From Tautonia rosea (GTDB lineage Bacteria > Planctomycetota > Planctomycetia > Isosphaerales > Isosphaeraceae), in contig NZ_JABBYO010000007.1 of NCBI RefSeq assembly GCF_012958305.1, forward strand, positions 62,001-126,000: a DNA stretch of 64,000 nt. Reading direction: 5' to 3'. The position numbers and the translations under genes were made by a program. The notes under the pieces were generated by a model that was not told the DNA's origin, ran no database searches, and worked only from the letters and a program-made list of their open reading frames with translations. Shown one piece after another: positions 45,431 to 54,496 of this stretch (within the stretch, counting starts at the first letter, position 1; each line of letters begins with the position of its first letter).

Positions 45431-45991
45431 ATGTCCACCCGCACCCGTCCGATGACGAGCGACGAGCTACTCCGGTTCGACGATCCGTCGGTTCGGGTCG
45501 AGCTGGACCGGGGAAAGCTGATCACGATGCCCTTACCCGGCGGCGAGCACGGCATGATTGCCTCGGAAATCCTTGTGTTGCTCGCCGTTCATGTGAAGGC
45601 AAACCGGCTGGGTCGGGTCTTTGCCGCCGAGACGGGTTTCCTTCTCCATCGGAATCCCGACACCGTCCGCGGTGCCGATGTCGCGTTTGTCGCTCACGAC
45701 CGTCTGGCCCAGGTGGCCGATCGGAAAAAACATCTGCCCCTCGCCTCCGATCTGCTCATCGAGATCGTCTCTCCCACCGACCGCCCCGGTCGGATCGCGT
45801 CGAAGCTCACCGAATGGCTCGACGGCGGCGCTCGATTGGTCTGGTGGGTGTATTCTGATCGCCGCGAGGTGGAGGAGCATCGCCCTGGCCGCGATCCCCG
45901 GACGATTCCCGCGGCCGAGCACCTCGACGGCGGCGATGTGCTCCCGGGCTTCCGCGTCCGCGTGTCCGATCTGTTCGACGGAGGAGGCTGA
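45431..45991 (+). CDS. Uma2 family (DUF820) nuclease-fold protein
   Basis: A 186-residue member of the Uma2 family, which has a PD-(D/E)xK restriction-endonuclease fold. Expected motifs are present: GGEHGMIASEILVLL, RGADVAFV and the nuclease core DLLIEIVSPTDR, with WLDGGARLVWWVY after it. These genes are multiplied in planctomycetes and cyanobacteria, and their biological role is unsettled. The ATG at 45431 gives the family's usual start MSTRTRPMTSDELL. It sits between gcvPA and gcvPB with no obvious link to glycine metabolism. Confidence 0.88.
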   Translation: MSTRTRPMTSDELLRFDDPSVRVELDRGKLITMPLPGGEHGMIASEILVLLAVHVKANRLGRVFAAETGFLLHRNPDTVRGADVAFVAHDRLAQVADRKKHLPLASDLLIEIVSPTDRPGRIASKLTEWLDGGARLVWWVYSDRREVEEHRPGRDPRTIPAAEHLDGGDVLPGFRVRVSDLFDGGG

Positions 45992-45994
45992 GCG

Positions 45995-46276
45995 ATGCGC
46001 AAACACGACGCGGCCCGACGCCACCGGCGAGCGGTCGTGATCATCGCCGCAATGGCCGGCGTACTCCTTGTCTTGCTGGCCTCGGTCGTCCCGTGGGCCA
46101 AAACGCAGTACGACGCGAAGGGGATCGAACCCTCCCCCGCGGTCGATGCCATTTTTCGGATCAGCGCGATGGTCACCGATCAACTGACACTCGTCCTCTT
46201 GCTTGTCGCGGTCCTGATCGGTCTGCTCTGGTCCTCCTTCGGACTGCTCGATCGCGCCTTTCGGTCGCGGGCTTGA
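45995..46276 (+). CDS. Small membrane protein, unknown
   Basis: A 93-residue protein with a basic N-terminus (RKHDAARRHRRA) and two hydrophobic helices, VVIIAAMAGVLLVLLASVV and LTLVLLLVAVLIGLLWSSF. It starts three bases after the Uma2 stop, so the two are probably translated from one message. No family recognised. Confidence 0.6.
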   Translation: MRKHDAARRHRRAVVIIAAMAGVLLVLLASVVPWAKTQYDAKGIEPSPAVDAIFRISAMVTDQLTLVLLLVAVLIGLLWSSFGLLDRAFRSRA

Positions 46277-46375
46277 ACCTCGGAAACGATCCGCCGCGCT
46301 TACCTTGATCCGCTCGGTTGCAACCAGATCCCGACCGCCCTCGCACGGACCTTTTTTTTGAATCGGCGACGACCC

Positions 46376-47908
46376 ATGTTGAAGAAAGACCAGCCCCCGC
46401 TCCTGTTCGAAGCGTCTCGCCCCGGCCGTCGCGTGCGGATCGTCCCCCCCTCGGACGTGCCCGACCGGCCGCTCGATGACCTCATCCCCGCCGAACACCG
46501 CGCCGAGGCGCTCCCGCCCTTGCCGGAACTCGGCGAGCTCGACGTCGTTCGCCACTACACGAACCTCTCGACGTTCAACATGGCGATCGACGCCAACTTC
46601 TATCCCCTCGGGTCGTGCACGATGAAGTACAACCCGAAGCGCAACGAGCGGCTCGCCTCGCTCCCCGGCATGGCGGCCTTGCATCCCTATCAGGACGAAT
46701 CGACGCTTCAAGGAATGTTGCAGCTCCTGTTCGAGATTCAGCACGATCTTGGCGAGATCGCCGGCCTGCCCGCCGTCAGCCTTCAGCCTGCCGCCGGAGC
46801 CCAGGGGGAGCTGACCGCGTTGATGGTCGCCGCCGCGGCCTTCCGCGATCGCGGCGAGCACCGCACCACCGTCCTCGTCCCCGACAGCGCACACGGCACC
46901 AACCCCGCCTCGGCCCAACTTGCCGGGTTCAAGGCCGTGACGGTCAAGAGCGACCCGCGCGGCCTCGTCGACCTCGACGACTTCAAGGCGAAGCTTAACG
47001 ACGAGGTTGGCGTCTTCATGATCACCAACCCGAACACCGTCGGCCTGTTCGACCAGCAAATCACCCAGATCGCCGACTTGCTCCACGAACGCGGGGCCTT
47101 GCTCTACCTCGACGGGGCGAACATGAACGCCATCCTCGGCGTCGTCCGGCCCGGCGACATGGGGGTCGACCTCATGCACTACAACCCGCACAAGACCTTT
47201 TCCGGCCCTCACGGCGGTGGCGGTCCCGGCGCCGGGCCGATTGCCGTCCGCGACCACCTCGCCCCCTACCTTCCCGCTCCCACCGTCGGACGGCGCGACG
47301 ACGGCACCTATTTCCTCGACCACGACCGCCCGAAGGCGATCGGCCGCGTCCGCTCCTTCTTCGGCAACGTCGGTGTGCTCGTTCGCGCCTACTGCTACAT
47401 CCGATCGCAAGGCCCCGAGGGGCTCAAGGCCGTCGCCCAGCACGCGGTCTTGAATGCCAATTACCTGCTGGCCCTGGTCAAGGACGTCTACCCCGTGCCC
47501 ATGGGCGATCGCTGCATGCACGAGTTCGTCGCCTCGGCCCGCGCGATGGCCCGCGATCGCGGCGTCCGTGCGATGGATATCGGGAAGCGGCTGATCGACT
47601 ACGGCTTCCACGCCCCCACGGTCTACTTCCCCCTGATCGTCTCCGAAGCCCTCATGATTGAACCGACTGAGACCGAGAGCAAGGAAACCCTCGACGCCTT
47701 CGCCCGCGCCCTGCTCGCCATCGCCGAGGAAGACGCCGAGCTGCTCCACGCCGCCCCCGTCACCACCCCCATCAGCCGCCCCGACGAGGTCGCCGCCGCC
47801 AAGCGTCCGATCCTCCGCTGGAAACCCGACTCCTCCGCCGCTCCCCAGCCCTCGGCGACCCCCGTTCCCGCCGCCGATCGGGGCACACTCGTCACTCCTT
47901 CGTATTAA
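46376..47908 (+). CDS. gcvPB: Glycine dehydrogenase (decarboxylating) subunit 2
   Basis: The 510-residue beta subunit of the P protein, carrying the PLP cofactor. The cofactor lysine is K273 in YNPHKTFSGPHGGGGPGAGP. Other typical parts are LPELGELDVVRHYTNLSTFNMAIDANFYPLGSCTMKYNPK near the start, VSLQPAAGAQGELTALM, and HGTNPASAQLAGF. ATG 46376 is favoured; a TTG six codons earlier is possible. The C-terminus has a proline- and alanine-rich tail (PTPSAAP-like) beyond the usual family end. A 13-base inverted repeat follows the stop. Confidence 0.95.
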   Translation: MLKKDQPPLLFEASRPGRRVRIVPPSDVPDRPLDDLIPAEHRAEALPPLPELGELDVVRHYTNLSTFNMAIDANFYPLGSCTMKYNPKRNERLASLPGMAALHPYQDESTLQGMLQLLFEIQHDLGEIAGLPAVSLQPAAGAQGELTALMVAAAAFRDRGEHRTTVLVPDSAHGTNPASAQLAGFKAVTVKSDPRGLVDLDDFKAKLNDEVGVFMITNPNTVGLFDQQITQIADLLHERGALLYLDGANMNAILGVVRPGDMGVDLMHYNPHKTFSGPHGGGGPGAGPIAVRDHLAPYLPAPTVGRRDDGTYFLDHDRPKAIGRVRSFFGNVGVLVRAYCYIRSQGPEGLKAVAQHAVLNANYLLALVKDVYPVPMGDRCMHEFVASARAMARDRGVRAMDIGKRLIDYGFHAPTVYFPLIVSEALMIEPTETESKETLDAFARALLAIAEEDAELLHAAPVTTPISRPDEVAAAKRPILRWKPDSSAAPQPSATPVPAADRGTLVTPSY

Positions 47909-47914
47909 CGCGCC

Positions 47915-47967
47915 GGTCGGGATGACTCCGTCTCACCCTCGCCGAGGCGACCGCAGTCATCCCGACC
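47915..47967 (+). terminator. Inverted repeat after gcvPB
   Basis: GGTCGGGATGACT (47915-47927) and AGTCATCCCGACC (47955-47967) pair perfectly over 13 bases; a 27-base loop lies between. It stands 7 bases after the gcvPB stop and may terminate or stabilise the gcv message. No T-run follows. Confidence 0.5.
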
Positions 47968-48067
47968 CCCGCTGTCACCACGTGGCCCCAACCTCACATC
48001 CTCCTTTCCGCTCTCGCCTCGCGCTCTTCCCCACCCCACTGCCTACTGCCTCAGGGAGTCGCTCTCG

Positions 48068-48817
48068 ATGCAATGCCGGGTCTTGCCTTACGAGGCGGGG
48101 GACGGGCCGTGGAACATGGCCGTCGATCAATGGATGCTCGACTCGGTCGTTGCCGACCCGAGCATGGCCATGTTTCGCACCTATGAATGGTCGGTACCGA
48201 CCCTGAGCCTCGGCTATTTTCAGCATCGGGCCGAGGCCGACGCCGACCCCCGATGGCGTAAGGCGGCCCTCGTGCGGCGGTCCACCGGAGGAGGAGCCAT
48301 CTGGCACGATCGCGAACTGACCTACGCCCTGGTGTTGCCGGCCAATCACCCCCTGACCCGACGTTCCAAGGACCTCTATCGGGCAGTCCATCAGGCCATT
48401 GTTGGCTTGCTGTCCGAACGGGGGATCGTCGCCCGCCGTCGCGGCGAGGCCGAGGCTCGCGTCGGTCGCGATCGCCCCTTGCTCTGCTTCCTCGACCGCG
48501 ACGCCGAAGACCTCGTCGTGGACGGTTCGAAGGTCCTGGGCAGTGCCCAGCGGCGTCGGGCGGGGGCGTTGCTTCAGCACGGGTCCCTCTTGCTCGACAC
48601 CTCCGAGCAAACCCCCGAGTTACCCGGCCTGGCCGCCCTCGCACCCGAGAAGTCCATCCCTTCCCCCGCCACCTGGGCCGATTTGGTCCAAAACGTGCTA
48701 TTCAAAGCAGTCGAGCTTGACCCAATCATTCAGGTGTTCACGCGTGCGGAGCGAGACGCTGCCGACCGCCTGGCCCACGCCGTCTATCGCGACCCCGGCT
48801 GGACCGATCGCCGGTAA
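48068..48817 (+). CDS. Lipoyl/octanoyl-protein ligase family protein
   Basis: A 249-residue member of the biotin/lipoate A/B ligase fold. The family's substrate loop is RRSTGGGAIWHDRELTYAL, the lysine in KVLGSAQRRRAGALLQHGSLLL matches the catalytic lysine of the fold, and LSLGYFQ is the conserved early strand. The group includes LplA (lipoate ligase) and LipM (octanoyltransferase); the exact activity is not decided here. Being the next gene after gcvPB, it probably lipoylates GcvH, the only lipoyl carrier in the window. Confidence 0.85.
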   Translation: MQCRVLPYEAGDGPWNMAVDQWMLDSVVADPSMAMFRTYEWSVPTLSLGYFQHRAEADADPRWRKAALVRRSTGGGAIWHDRELTYALVLPANHPLTRRSKDLYRAVHQAIVGLLSERGIVARRRGEAEARVGRDRPLLCFLDRDAEDLVVDGSKVLGSAQRRRAGALLQHGSLLLDTSEQTPELPGLAALAPEKSIPSPATWADLVQNVLFKAVELDPIIQVFTRAERDAADRLAHAVYRDPGWTDRR

Positions 48818-49134
48818 TTTACGTGCGATTCCGGCTTGAAACTCTTGCAAAGGATTCACGGACTGGTAAGCTCAACGTCGATAATGGACGTGATCTGTTC
48901 TCACATCCGTGGACCTGAACCGGCCTCCAAACCTTGCCTTGGGGCAGAACGGGTTACAATTCCTCTTGGAATGGTCTTCCGGACGGAGCCACGTCGGGTG
49001 GGGGCCGGTTGGCCCCATCGAGCTGTGTTTCGATTCATGTCCCAGCTTCCGCTCTCGTCACTCGTTCTTCCGTCTGTTTCCATTTCTTGGGACCGTCCGG
49101 GACGGCCGACGCGCACGCATGGGGGCGTCTACGT
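48818..49134. other. Non-coding stretch before the FHA gene
   Basis: The FHA gene's frame stays open upstream to 48934, but that part has no FHA-like features and no recognisable start. The stretch is assumed to hold the FHA promoter; no convincing -35/-10 pair was found. Confidence 0.45.
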
Positions 49135-49974
49135 ATGAGCGCGAAAGTCTCGCTGATCGTCGTTCAAGGCAAGCCCGAGGGGAAGGTCATCCCCTTGGTC
49201 ACTCCCCGTTTTCGGATCGGACGAGGAGAGGGTTGCCACCTGCGCCCGAATAACGAACAGGTCAGCCGCAACCACGCCGAGATTGAGCAAACCGATCAGG
49301 GGATCGTCCTGCGCGATCTGGGCAGTCGCAACGGCACCTTCCTGAACAACCAGCGGCTCGAAGCCAACACCGATCAAGTTCTCAAGAACAAAGATCTGGT
49401 GCAGGTTGGCCCCCTGACCTTCGCCATCTCCATCCAGGGAGCCGTCGCCGCGTCGCCCACCACCACGCCCGACAAGTCCGAGCGCGCCATGGCCAAGGCC
49501 GCCTCGCTCGACGAGCTGAGCAACGACGACATCGACTCCTGGCTCGTCACCGACAAGGATAGCGCCGCTCCTCCCGAACGCCCCTCCGGCGTTTACACCG
49601 GCGACACCATGACCTTCTCCTCCTTCCAGGAGGCCAGCAAGTCCGATCATCAGGTCCCCTCGGCTCCGGCTCCCGAGGAACCCGAAGCCCTCGCCGAACC
49701 GGAACCGGAACCGGACGCCGAACCCGAAGACGAGCCCGAGCCCGTGGTTGCCGAGGGCGACGACGACATCTACGACAAGCTCGACGACGAATACGACCCC
49801 GACGCTCCCCCCGAGCCCGAAGAGTTCGTCGACGAGTCCAACCCCTTCTTCGCCGCAAAGAAGGACGCCGAAGACGAATCCGCCGTCACCAAGAAAAAAG
49901 AAGATGTCGATTCCAGCCGGGCCGCCGAGGACATCCTTCGCAAAATGATGGAACGCCGACGCGCCCCCCGCTGA
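49135..49974 (+). CDS. FHA-domain protein with acidic C-terminus
   Basis: A 279-residue protein. Residues 5-100 form an FHA phosphothreonine-binding domain with the binding loops IGRGEGCHLRPNNEQVSRNHAEI and DLGSRNGTFLNNQ. The C-terminal two-thirds is acidic and disordered with E-P-E-P repeats (EPEALAEPEPEPDAEPEDEPEP), ending in a basic helix EDILRKMMERRRAPR. No membrane segment. FHA adaptors recruit phosphorylated partners of Ser/Thr kinases; no kinase gene is next to it. A nested hairpin and then the second MoxR gene follow. Confidence 0.82.
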   Translation: MSAKVSLIVVQGKPEGKVIPLVTPRFRIGRGEGCHLRPNNEQVSRNHAEIEQTDQGIVLRDLGSRNGTFLNNQRLEANTDQVLKNKDLVQVGPLTFAISIQGAVAASPTTTPDKSERAMAKAASLDELSNDDIDSWLVTDKDSAAPPERPSGVYTGDTMTFSSFQEASKSDHQVPSAPAPEEPEALAEPEPEPDAEPEDEPEPVVAEGDDDIYDKLDDEYDPDAPPEPEEFVDESNPFFAAKKDAEDESAVTKKKEDVDSSRAAEDILRKMMERRRAPR

Positions 49975-49989
49975 TCGAACCCAACACGA

Positions 49990-50042
49990 GGGGCAAGCCA
50001 CCAGAGCGAGGATCGCCTCGCTCCCCCCTCGCGGCTTGCCCC
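49990..50042 (+). terminator. Nested hairpin after FHA gene
   Basis: GGGGCAAGCC (49990-49999) and GGCTTGCCCC (50033-50042) enclose a second perfect hairpin, GAGCGAGG-ATCG-CCTCGCTC (50004-50023). The two stacked stems form a strong structure 15 bases after the FHA stop, likely a terminator. Confidence 0.55.
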
Positions 50043-50108
50043 CCGTCGATGGCTCGCTGACCCTCCTCGGCGAACCCATGCCCGGCCGACCCTCCGAGCA
50101 ATCCGCCC

Positions 50109-51083
50109 GTGCCCCTCGATCCTGAGCCGACGCCCAACCTCGCCCCGCTGTTCGATCGCCTGGAAGCGCGGGTCGTGGGACAGCGTCCCTTGCTCGATCG
50201 CATGGTCATCGCCCTGCTGGCCGGCGGCCATGTCCTCATCGAAGGCGTGCCTGGCCTCGCCAAGACCCGCGCCGTCCGCGCCCTCGCCCATGCGCTCGAC
50301 CTCCCGTTCCGTCGCATCCAGTTCACGCCCGACCTGCTCCCGGCCGACCTGACCGGCACCCAGGTCTACCACCCGCAAACCGGCCGCTTCGACATCAAGC
50401 ACGGCCCGATCGTCACCAGCGTTCTCCTGGCCGACGAGATCAACCGCGCCCCGGCCAAGGTCCAGAGCGCCCTTCTCGAAGCGATGCAAGAGGGCCAGGT
50501 GACCATCGGCGACGAAACGATCCGCCTGCCCGACCCCTTCTTCGTCCTCGCCACCCAGAACCCGATCGAGCAGGAAGGGACCTACCCCTTACCCGAGGCC
50601 CAGCTCGACCGCTTCCTCATGAAGCTCGTGGCCCGTTATCCCGACCGCGACGCCGAGCTGGCCATGCTCGACCTGCCCGGCATCACCGACACCCAGACGC
50701 CCCTCGACCCCGATCCTCCCTTGCTCGGCCCAGCCGAGGTCCGATCCCTCCGTGCCGCCACCAGCGCCATCCGCGTCGCCCCGGCTCTGAAGTCCTACAT
50801 CGTCGACCTGATCCGGGCCACCCGCGATCCCCTCGAATACGGCCTCGACCTCAGCCCGCTTATCGAGCTGGGGGCCAGCCCCCGGGCCACCCTCGCCCTC
50901 TTGCGTGCCTCCCAGGGGCATGCCCTGATCTCCGGGCGCGACTACGTCACCCCCTTCGACGTCAAGGCGATCGCGCCCGACGTCCTCCGCCATCGCCTGC
51001 TCGTCTCCTACGAGGCCGATGCCGAGGGCCTTTCCCCCGATGCGCTCCTCCGCCGCGTCCTCGACTCGATCCGCGTCCCCTGA
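50109..51083 (+). CDS. MoxR-family AAA+ ATPase (second copy)
   Basis: A 324-residue MoxR ATPase starting at GTG. Walker A GVPGLAKT (G46-T53), Walker B VLLADEINRAPAK, and the sensor region [26 protein letters not shown] match the copy at 34 kb closely. Unlike the first copy it has no DUF58 or VWA genes next to it in the window: the FHA gene is upstream and a repeat is downstream, with the kinase gene beyond on the opposite strand. Its partner proteins must be encoded elsewhere, or it is a stand-alone chaperone. Confidence 0.92.
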   Translation: MPLDPEPTPNLAPLFDRLEARVVGQRPLLDRMVIALLAGGHVLIEGVPGLAKTRAVRALAHALDLPFRRIQFTPDLLPADLTGTQVYHPQTGRFDIKHGPIVTSVLLADEINRAPAKVQSALLEAMQEGQVTIGDETIRLPDPFFVLATQNPIEQEGTYPLPEAQLDRFLMKLVARYPDRDAELAMLDLPGITDTQTPLDPDPPLLGPAEVRSLRAATSAIRVAPALKSYIVDLIRATRDPLEYGLDLSPLIELGASPRATLALLRASQGHALISGRDYVTPFDVKAIAPDVLRHRLLVSYEADAEGLSPDALLRRVLDSIRVP

Positions 51084-51106
51084 TCCAATCTCCCCGACGA
51101 ACCCAG

Positions 51107-51250
51107 ACCCCTCACCCCGCACTCGGGCGCGGGAGCCAGACCTCCCCATCCCTCTCCCGTCTGCGGGGGAGAGGGTGGCCGCAGGCCGGGTGAGGGGGCC
51201 GATCGGAAGAACGCCAAGCGTGGCGATCCGAACCCAGCCCCCCCTTGCAC
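51107..51250. repeat. Dispersed palindromic repeat, copy C
   Basis: Lies between the second MoxR gene and the kinase. GACCCCTCACCCC and GCACTCG match copy B, the run 51165-51198 (GGGGGAGAGGGTGGCCGCA then GGCCGGGTGAGGGGG) matches copy A with one base missing, and ATCCGAACCCAGCCCC near the right end matches A's ATCCAAACGCAGCCCC. Confidence 0.75.
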
Positions 51251-51306
51251 GGTGATCCAAGGGGCCGATCCGCCATTGCTCCGAGGCCCGCACCAGGGCA
51301 CCGCGC

Positions 51307-53913
51307 TTAACTCGTGGTCGGCAATCGCAACCGGAAGGTCGCTCCTGCCCCCGGAGTCCCCTCGGCCTCGATCGTCCCCCCGTGGCCGGTGATGATGCTG
51401 TGGCTGATCGCCAGCCCCAGCCCTGTTCCTTCGCCGACCGGCTTGGTCGTGAAGAACGGATCGAACAGCCGGGGCAGGTGCTCGGGCTCAATCCCCCCGC
51501 CGTTGTCCTCGATCTCGATCACCTGCGCCTCGTCTTCATCCCGAAGCCGGATCGCAATCCGACCGCCCTCAGGACGGTCAAGGTCCTGGATCGACTGGCT
51601 GGCGTTAATCAGCAAGTTCAGAATCACCTGCGCGATCTGATTCGCCACGCACGGCACGCGGGCCAGGTCCGGCGGCGCATCCACCTCGACCGTGATCTTC
51701 GCCTTGCGCAACCGCCCCTGAGCCATTTCGAGGGCCGAGGCCACCAGCTCGCTCAGCGGCACCAGCTCCTTCGACGGCGGAGCGGTTCGGGCCATGCTTC
51801 GCAAGTTCGAGACAATGCTGGCCACCCGTTGCACCCCTTCTCGGGTCCGGGTGATCAGTCGATCGGTGTTGGCCCGCACGTAGTCCCAGTCCAGCTCGGC
51901 CTCGACCTCCTCGATCTGGCGGACCGCCTCGTCCGCCATCTTCGGACGAGCCTCCTCATAGGTCTCAATCAGGCTGAACACCCCGCGCAGGTCACGCTCC
52001 AGCACCGCGAGGTTGTTCGCCACATAGGCCAGCGGATTGTTGATCTCATGCGCCACCCCTGCGCTCAGCAAGCCGATTGAGGCCAGCTTTTCACTCTGAA
52101 TCAGCATGTCCCGCATTCGCTGTCGTTCGGTCAGGTCGCGGATCGAGCCAATATACTGCAACTCCTTCCCCTGACCGAACGCATTGAGCGACAGCTCCAG
52201 GGGGAACAGTTGCCCCCCTTTGCGACGCCCTTGCAGCTCGACCGTCCGACCCACCAGCCGCTCCGACGGAGCCGCGCACTCGGTACAATCACTCCGGTCG
52301 CCAGGCTCCGAACCGTCTTCGGGGGTCAGCAGAACCAGCGACAGGGGACGGCCGATCACCTCGAACGCCTCGAAGCCGAAGGTCCGTTCGGCCGCCGGGT
52401 TGAACAACGTGATCTTCCCCTCGCAGTCAGCCACAATCACCGCGTCGAGCGTCGCCTCGGTCAGTTGCCGGTAACGCGCCTCCGATTCCAGCAGCATCCG
52501 GTTCTTCTGCGAGAGGACCTCGGCGTTCGACGCCTGCACCTCGGCAAATCGCCGCCGGGTTTCCTCCAGCGTCTTGCGCTCGCTGATGTCCCGAACCACC
52601 ACTAGCACCGCCGTCTGAGCACCAAGCTGGATCGTTGAACTGGTGATCTCGACCGGAATCTTCTGCCCCCCCTTGGCCCGATGGGTCCCTTCGAACCGCA
52701 TGTGACCGTCGCGCAGTTGCTGGCTCAGCCGCTCCGAGAACCCCTCGGCAAACCCCTCGGCGTCGATGTCAAAGGTCGTCAGCCGAAGCAGCTCGTCGCG
52801 GCTGTAGCCGAGCAATCGGCTCGCTGCCGGATTGGCTTCGAGAATCTTCCCCTCGGTGTCATGCACGAAGACCGCGTCTTCAATTCCATCAAAGAGTACT
52901 TGTGCCCGTTGCCGAGAGGCAACCAGCGCCGCTTCCATCTGCTTCTGCTCGGTGATGTCCTGAACCGTCGTCCGAATACCGAGCACCCGGCCGTCGGCAT
53001 CAATGCGCAAGCGCTCCCGGATCATCACGATCAACGCCCGACCGTCCCGACGCCGATACGTCCGCTCGAAGGGAACCAGCATCCGACGCCCGGCAACCTT
53101 CTCGGCCACGGCCTGCCGCGCCAGATCACGCTGCGACGGATCCACCAGATCAAAGATCGGCCGACCGACCAGTTCCTCGCAGTCGTAGCCGAGCATCTCG
53201 CATTCGGCCCGGTTGATGGCCACGATCCGGCCGTCGCAATCAATCTCGTGATAGCCGAACGGTGCCTCGTCAAACAGGTGCCGGAACCGCGATTCCGACT
53301 CTCTCAACGCGCGCTCGGCCTCTTTCTGCTCGCTCAGATCCGTGATGAACGAGAAAAACGCCATCGGCCGGTCCGCTTCATCGTAGAGGACATCGGCCAC
53401 CAGATCGACCGGCACCAGCCGCCCGTCGCGCGCCCGGTATTCCTTCTCGTACCGCAGCGGACGCCCCTCGGCCAGCAAGCGGTTGCGCGCGTCGATCGTC
53501 GTCTCGTGCCAACGTTCCGAGGTCAGGCCGACGATCGTCCGGCCGATCAGCTCCTCGGGCTCGTAGCCGAGCAGATCGCAAAAGGCCCGGTTGGCCCGCA
53601 GCAAGGTGCCAGCCAGCTCGACAATGATAAACGGTTGCGCCGATCGCTCCAGCAAGGCCAGCGCAAATGGACCCAGGCAACGGCTCAGCGAGTCTTCCAC
53701 CTCGGCTCGGGGTGGCCAGTGGACCGATTCCGCCGTCACCAGCCCCGAACCGTCCTGCGGGTCCGGGATTCGTCTCTGTCCGGCAGACTCCACGGCTCGA
53801 TCCTCCCCTCGAACCTCAAGCCGTTGCGCTCTCGTAACCCGGCGCGATCTTGACCCGATCCGCCCCAACGGAACACCATTGAAGTATACGGGCCGCTCCG
53901 GCGGTTCCTCCAT
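51307..53913 (-). CDS. Multi-PAS sensor histidine kinase
   Basis: An 868-residue cytosolic kinase without transmembrane segments. Four PAS domains can be traced: from residue 85 (FIIVELAGTLLRANRAFCDLLGY), 205 (YHEIDCDGRIVAINRAECEMLGY), 330 (VFVHDTEGKILEANPAASRLLGY) and 470 (VIVADCEGKITLFNPAAERTFGF). The phospho-accepting histidine is in SAGVAHEINNPLAYV; the ATPase part has QVILNLLINASQSI (N box), IEDNGGGIEP (G1) and GEGTGLGLAISHSI (G2). The fourth PAS has an inserted CTEC pair (RSDCTECAAP), which may be redox or metal sensitive. No response regulator is beside it, so the partner is unknown. Confidence 0.9.
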   Translation of the reverse strand: MEEPPERPVYFNGVPLGRIGSRSRRVTRAQRLEVRGEDRAVESAGQRRIPDPQDGSGLVTAESVHWPPRAEVEDSLSRCLGPFALALLERSAQPFIIVELAGTLLRANRAFCDLLGYEPEELIGRTIVGLTSERWHETTIDARNRLLAEGRPLRYEKEYRARDGRLVPVDLVADVLYDEADRPMAFFSFITDLSEQKEAERALRESESRFRHLFDEAPFGYHEIDCDGRIVAINRAECEMLGYDCEELVGRPIFDLVDPSQRDLARQAVAEKVAGRRMLVPFERTYRRRDGRALIVMIRERLRIDADGRVLGIRTTVQDITEQKQMEAALVASRQRAQVLFDGIEDAVFVHDTEGKILEANPAASRLLGYSRDELLRLTTFDIDAEGFAEGFSERLSQQLRDGHMRFEGTHRAKGGQKIPVEITSSTIQLGAQTAVLVVVRDISERKTLEETRRRFAEVQASNAEVLSQKNRMLLESEARYRQLTEATLDAVIVADCEGKITLFNPAAERTFGFEAFEVIGRPLSLVLLTPEDGSEPGDRSDCTECAAPSERLVGRTVELQGRRKGGQLFPLELSLNAFGQGKELQYIGSIRDLTERQRMRDMLIQSEKLASIGLLSAGVAHEINNPLAYVANNLAVLERDLRGVFSLIETYEEARPKMADEAVRQIEEVEAELDWDYVRANTDRLITRTREGVQRVASIVSNLRSMARTAPPSKELVPLSELVASALEMAQGRLRKAKITVEVDAPPDLARVPCVANQIAQVILNLLINASQSIQDLDRPEGGRIAIRLRDEDEAQVIEIEDNGGGIEPEHLPRLFDPFFTTKPVGEGTGLGLAISHSIITGHGGTIEAEGTPGAGATFRLRLPTTS

Positions 53914-54107
53914 GAAAAACCCGTCCCTTTCGGACGATTGCTCCCTCCTTTGGCGAGGTGCGTCGCGTCTTCGGTCCGCACCAATCTGCGGCGATTCCCA
54001 AGGGTCCGTGTTTCGACAAAGACGCGACGCCCTCCCAGGTTCGACGCCCCTCTGCTCACTCGTCTCGTTTCTTTCCCGTTCGAACGCCCCGAGGTCTCAC
54101 CCCTTCC

Positions 54108-54458
54108 ATGCCCGCGTACTCCCACCATCTGTTCATTTGCGGAAACGTTCGCGACCCCGGCCATCGTCGGGGCAGTTGCGACCCTTCCGGAGACGGCGAC
54201 CTGCGCTCCGCCTTCAAAAAGGCCCTGAAGCGCGCCGGACTCGCCCAGGAGGCCCGCGCCAACTTTGCCGGATGCCTCGACCAGTGCGAGCACGGCCCGG
54301 TCGTCGTCATTTACCCCCAGGGCATCTGGTACGGTTCCGTGACCGAGGACGACGTGACTCGGATCGTCTCCGAGACCCTCGTTCACGGCCGCATCCTCGA
54401 CGACCTCGTCATCGCCGACGGTTGCCTGAACAATCCCGATTGCCCGCACCGCTCCTAA
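54108..54458 (+). CDS. Thioredoxin-like [2Fe-2S] ferredoxin
   Basis: A 116-residue protein of the thioredoxin-like [2Fe-2S] ferredoxin family. Its cluster cysteines are C11 and C24 in FICGNVRDPGHRRGSC and C56 and C60 in GCLDQCEHGPVVVIYPQG, the spacing of this group. GIWYGSVTEDDVTRIV closes the fold. The start ATG 54108 gives the full domain, whereas the open frame continues upstream as shadow. It begins 195 bases from the divergently transcribed kinase and ends 38 bases before panC. The partner enzyme is not known. Confidence 0.9.
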   Translation: MPAYSHHLFICGNVRDPGHRRGSCDPSGDGDLRSAFKKALKRAGLAQEARANFAGCLDQCEHGPVVVIYPQGIWYGSVTEDDVTRIVSETLVHGRILDDLVIADGCLNNPDCPHRS

Positions 54459-54496
54459 CCTTCCGATCCGACCGCTCGGGACGAGTCCACCACCTC

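Noticed and set aside
45533-47749. Minus-strand 738-residue open frame opposite the Uma2, small membrane and gcvPB genes
   Set aside because: The plus strand holds recognisable genes there. The minus frame crosses several of them, is rich in G, V, D, E and R with no domain, and is explained by the high GC content that removes stops.
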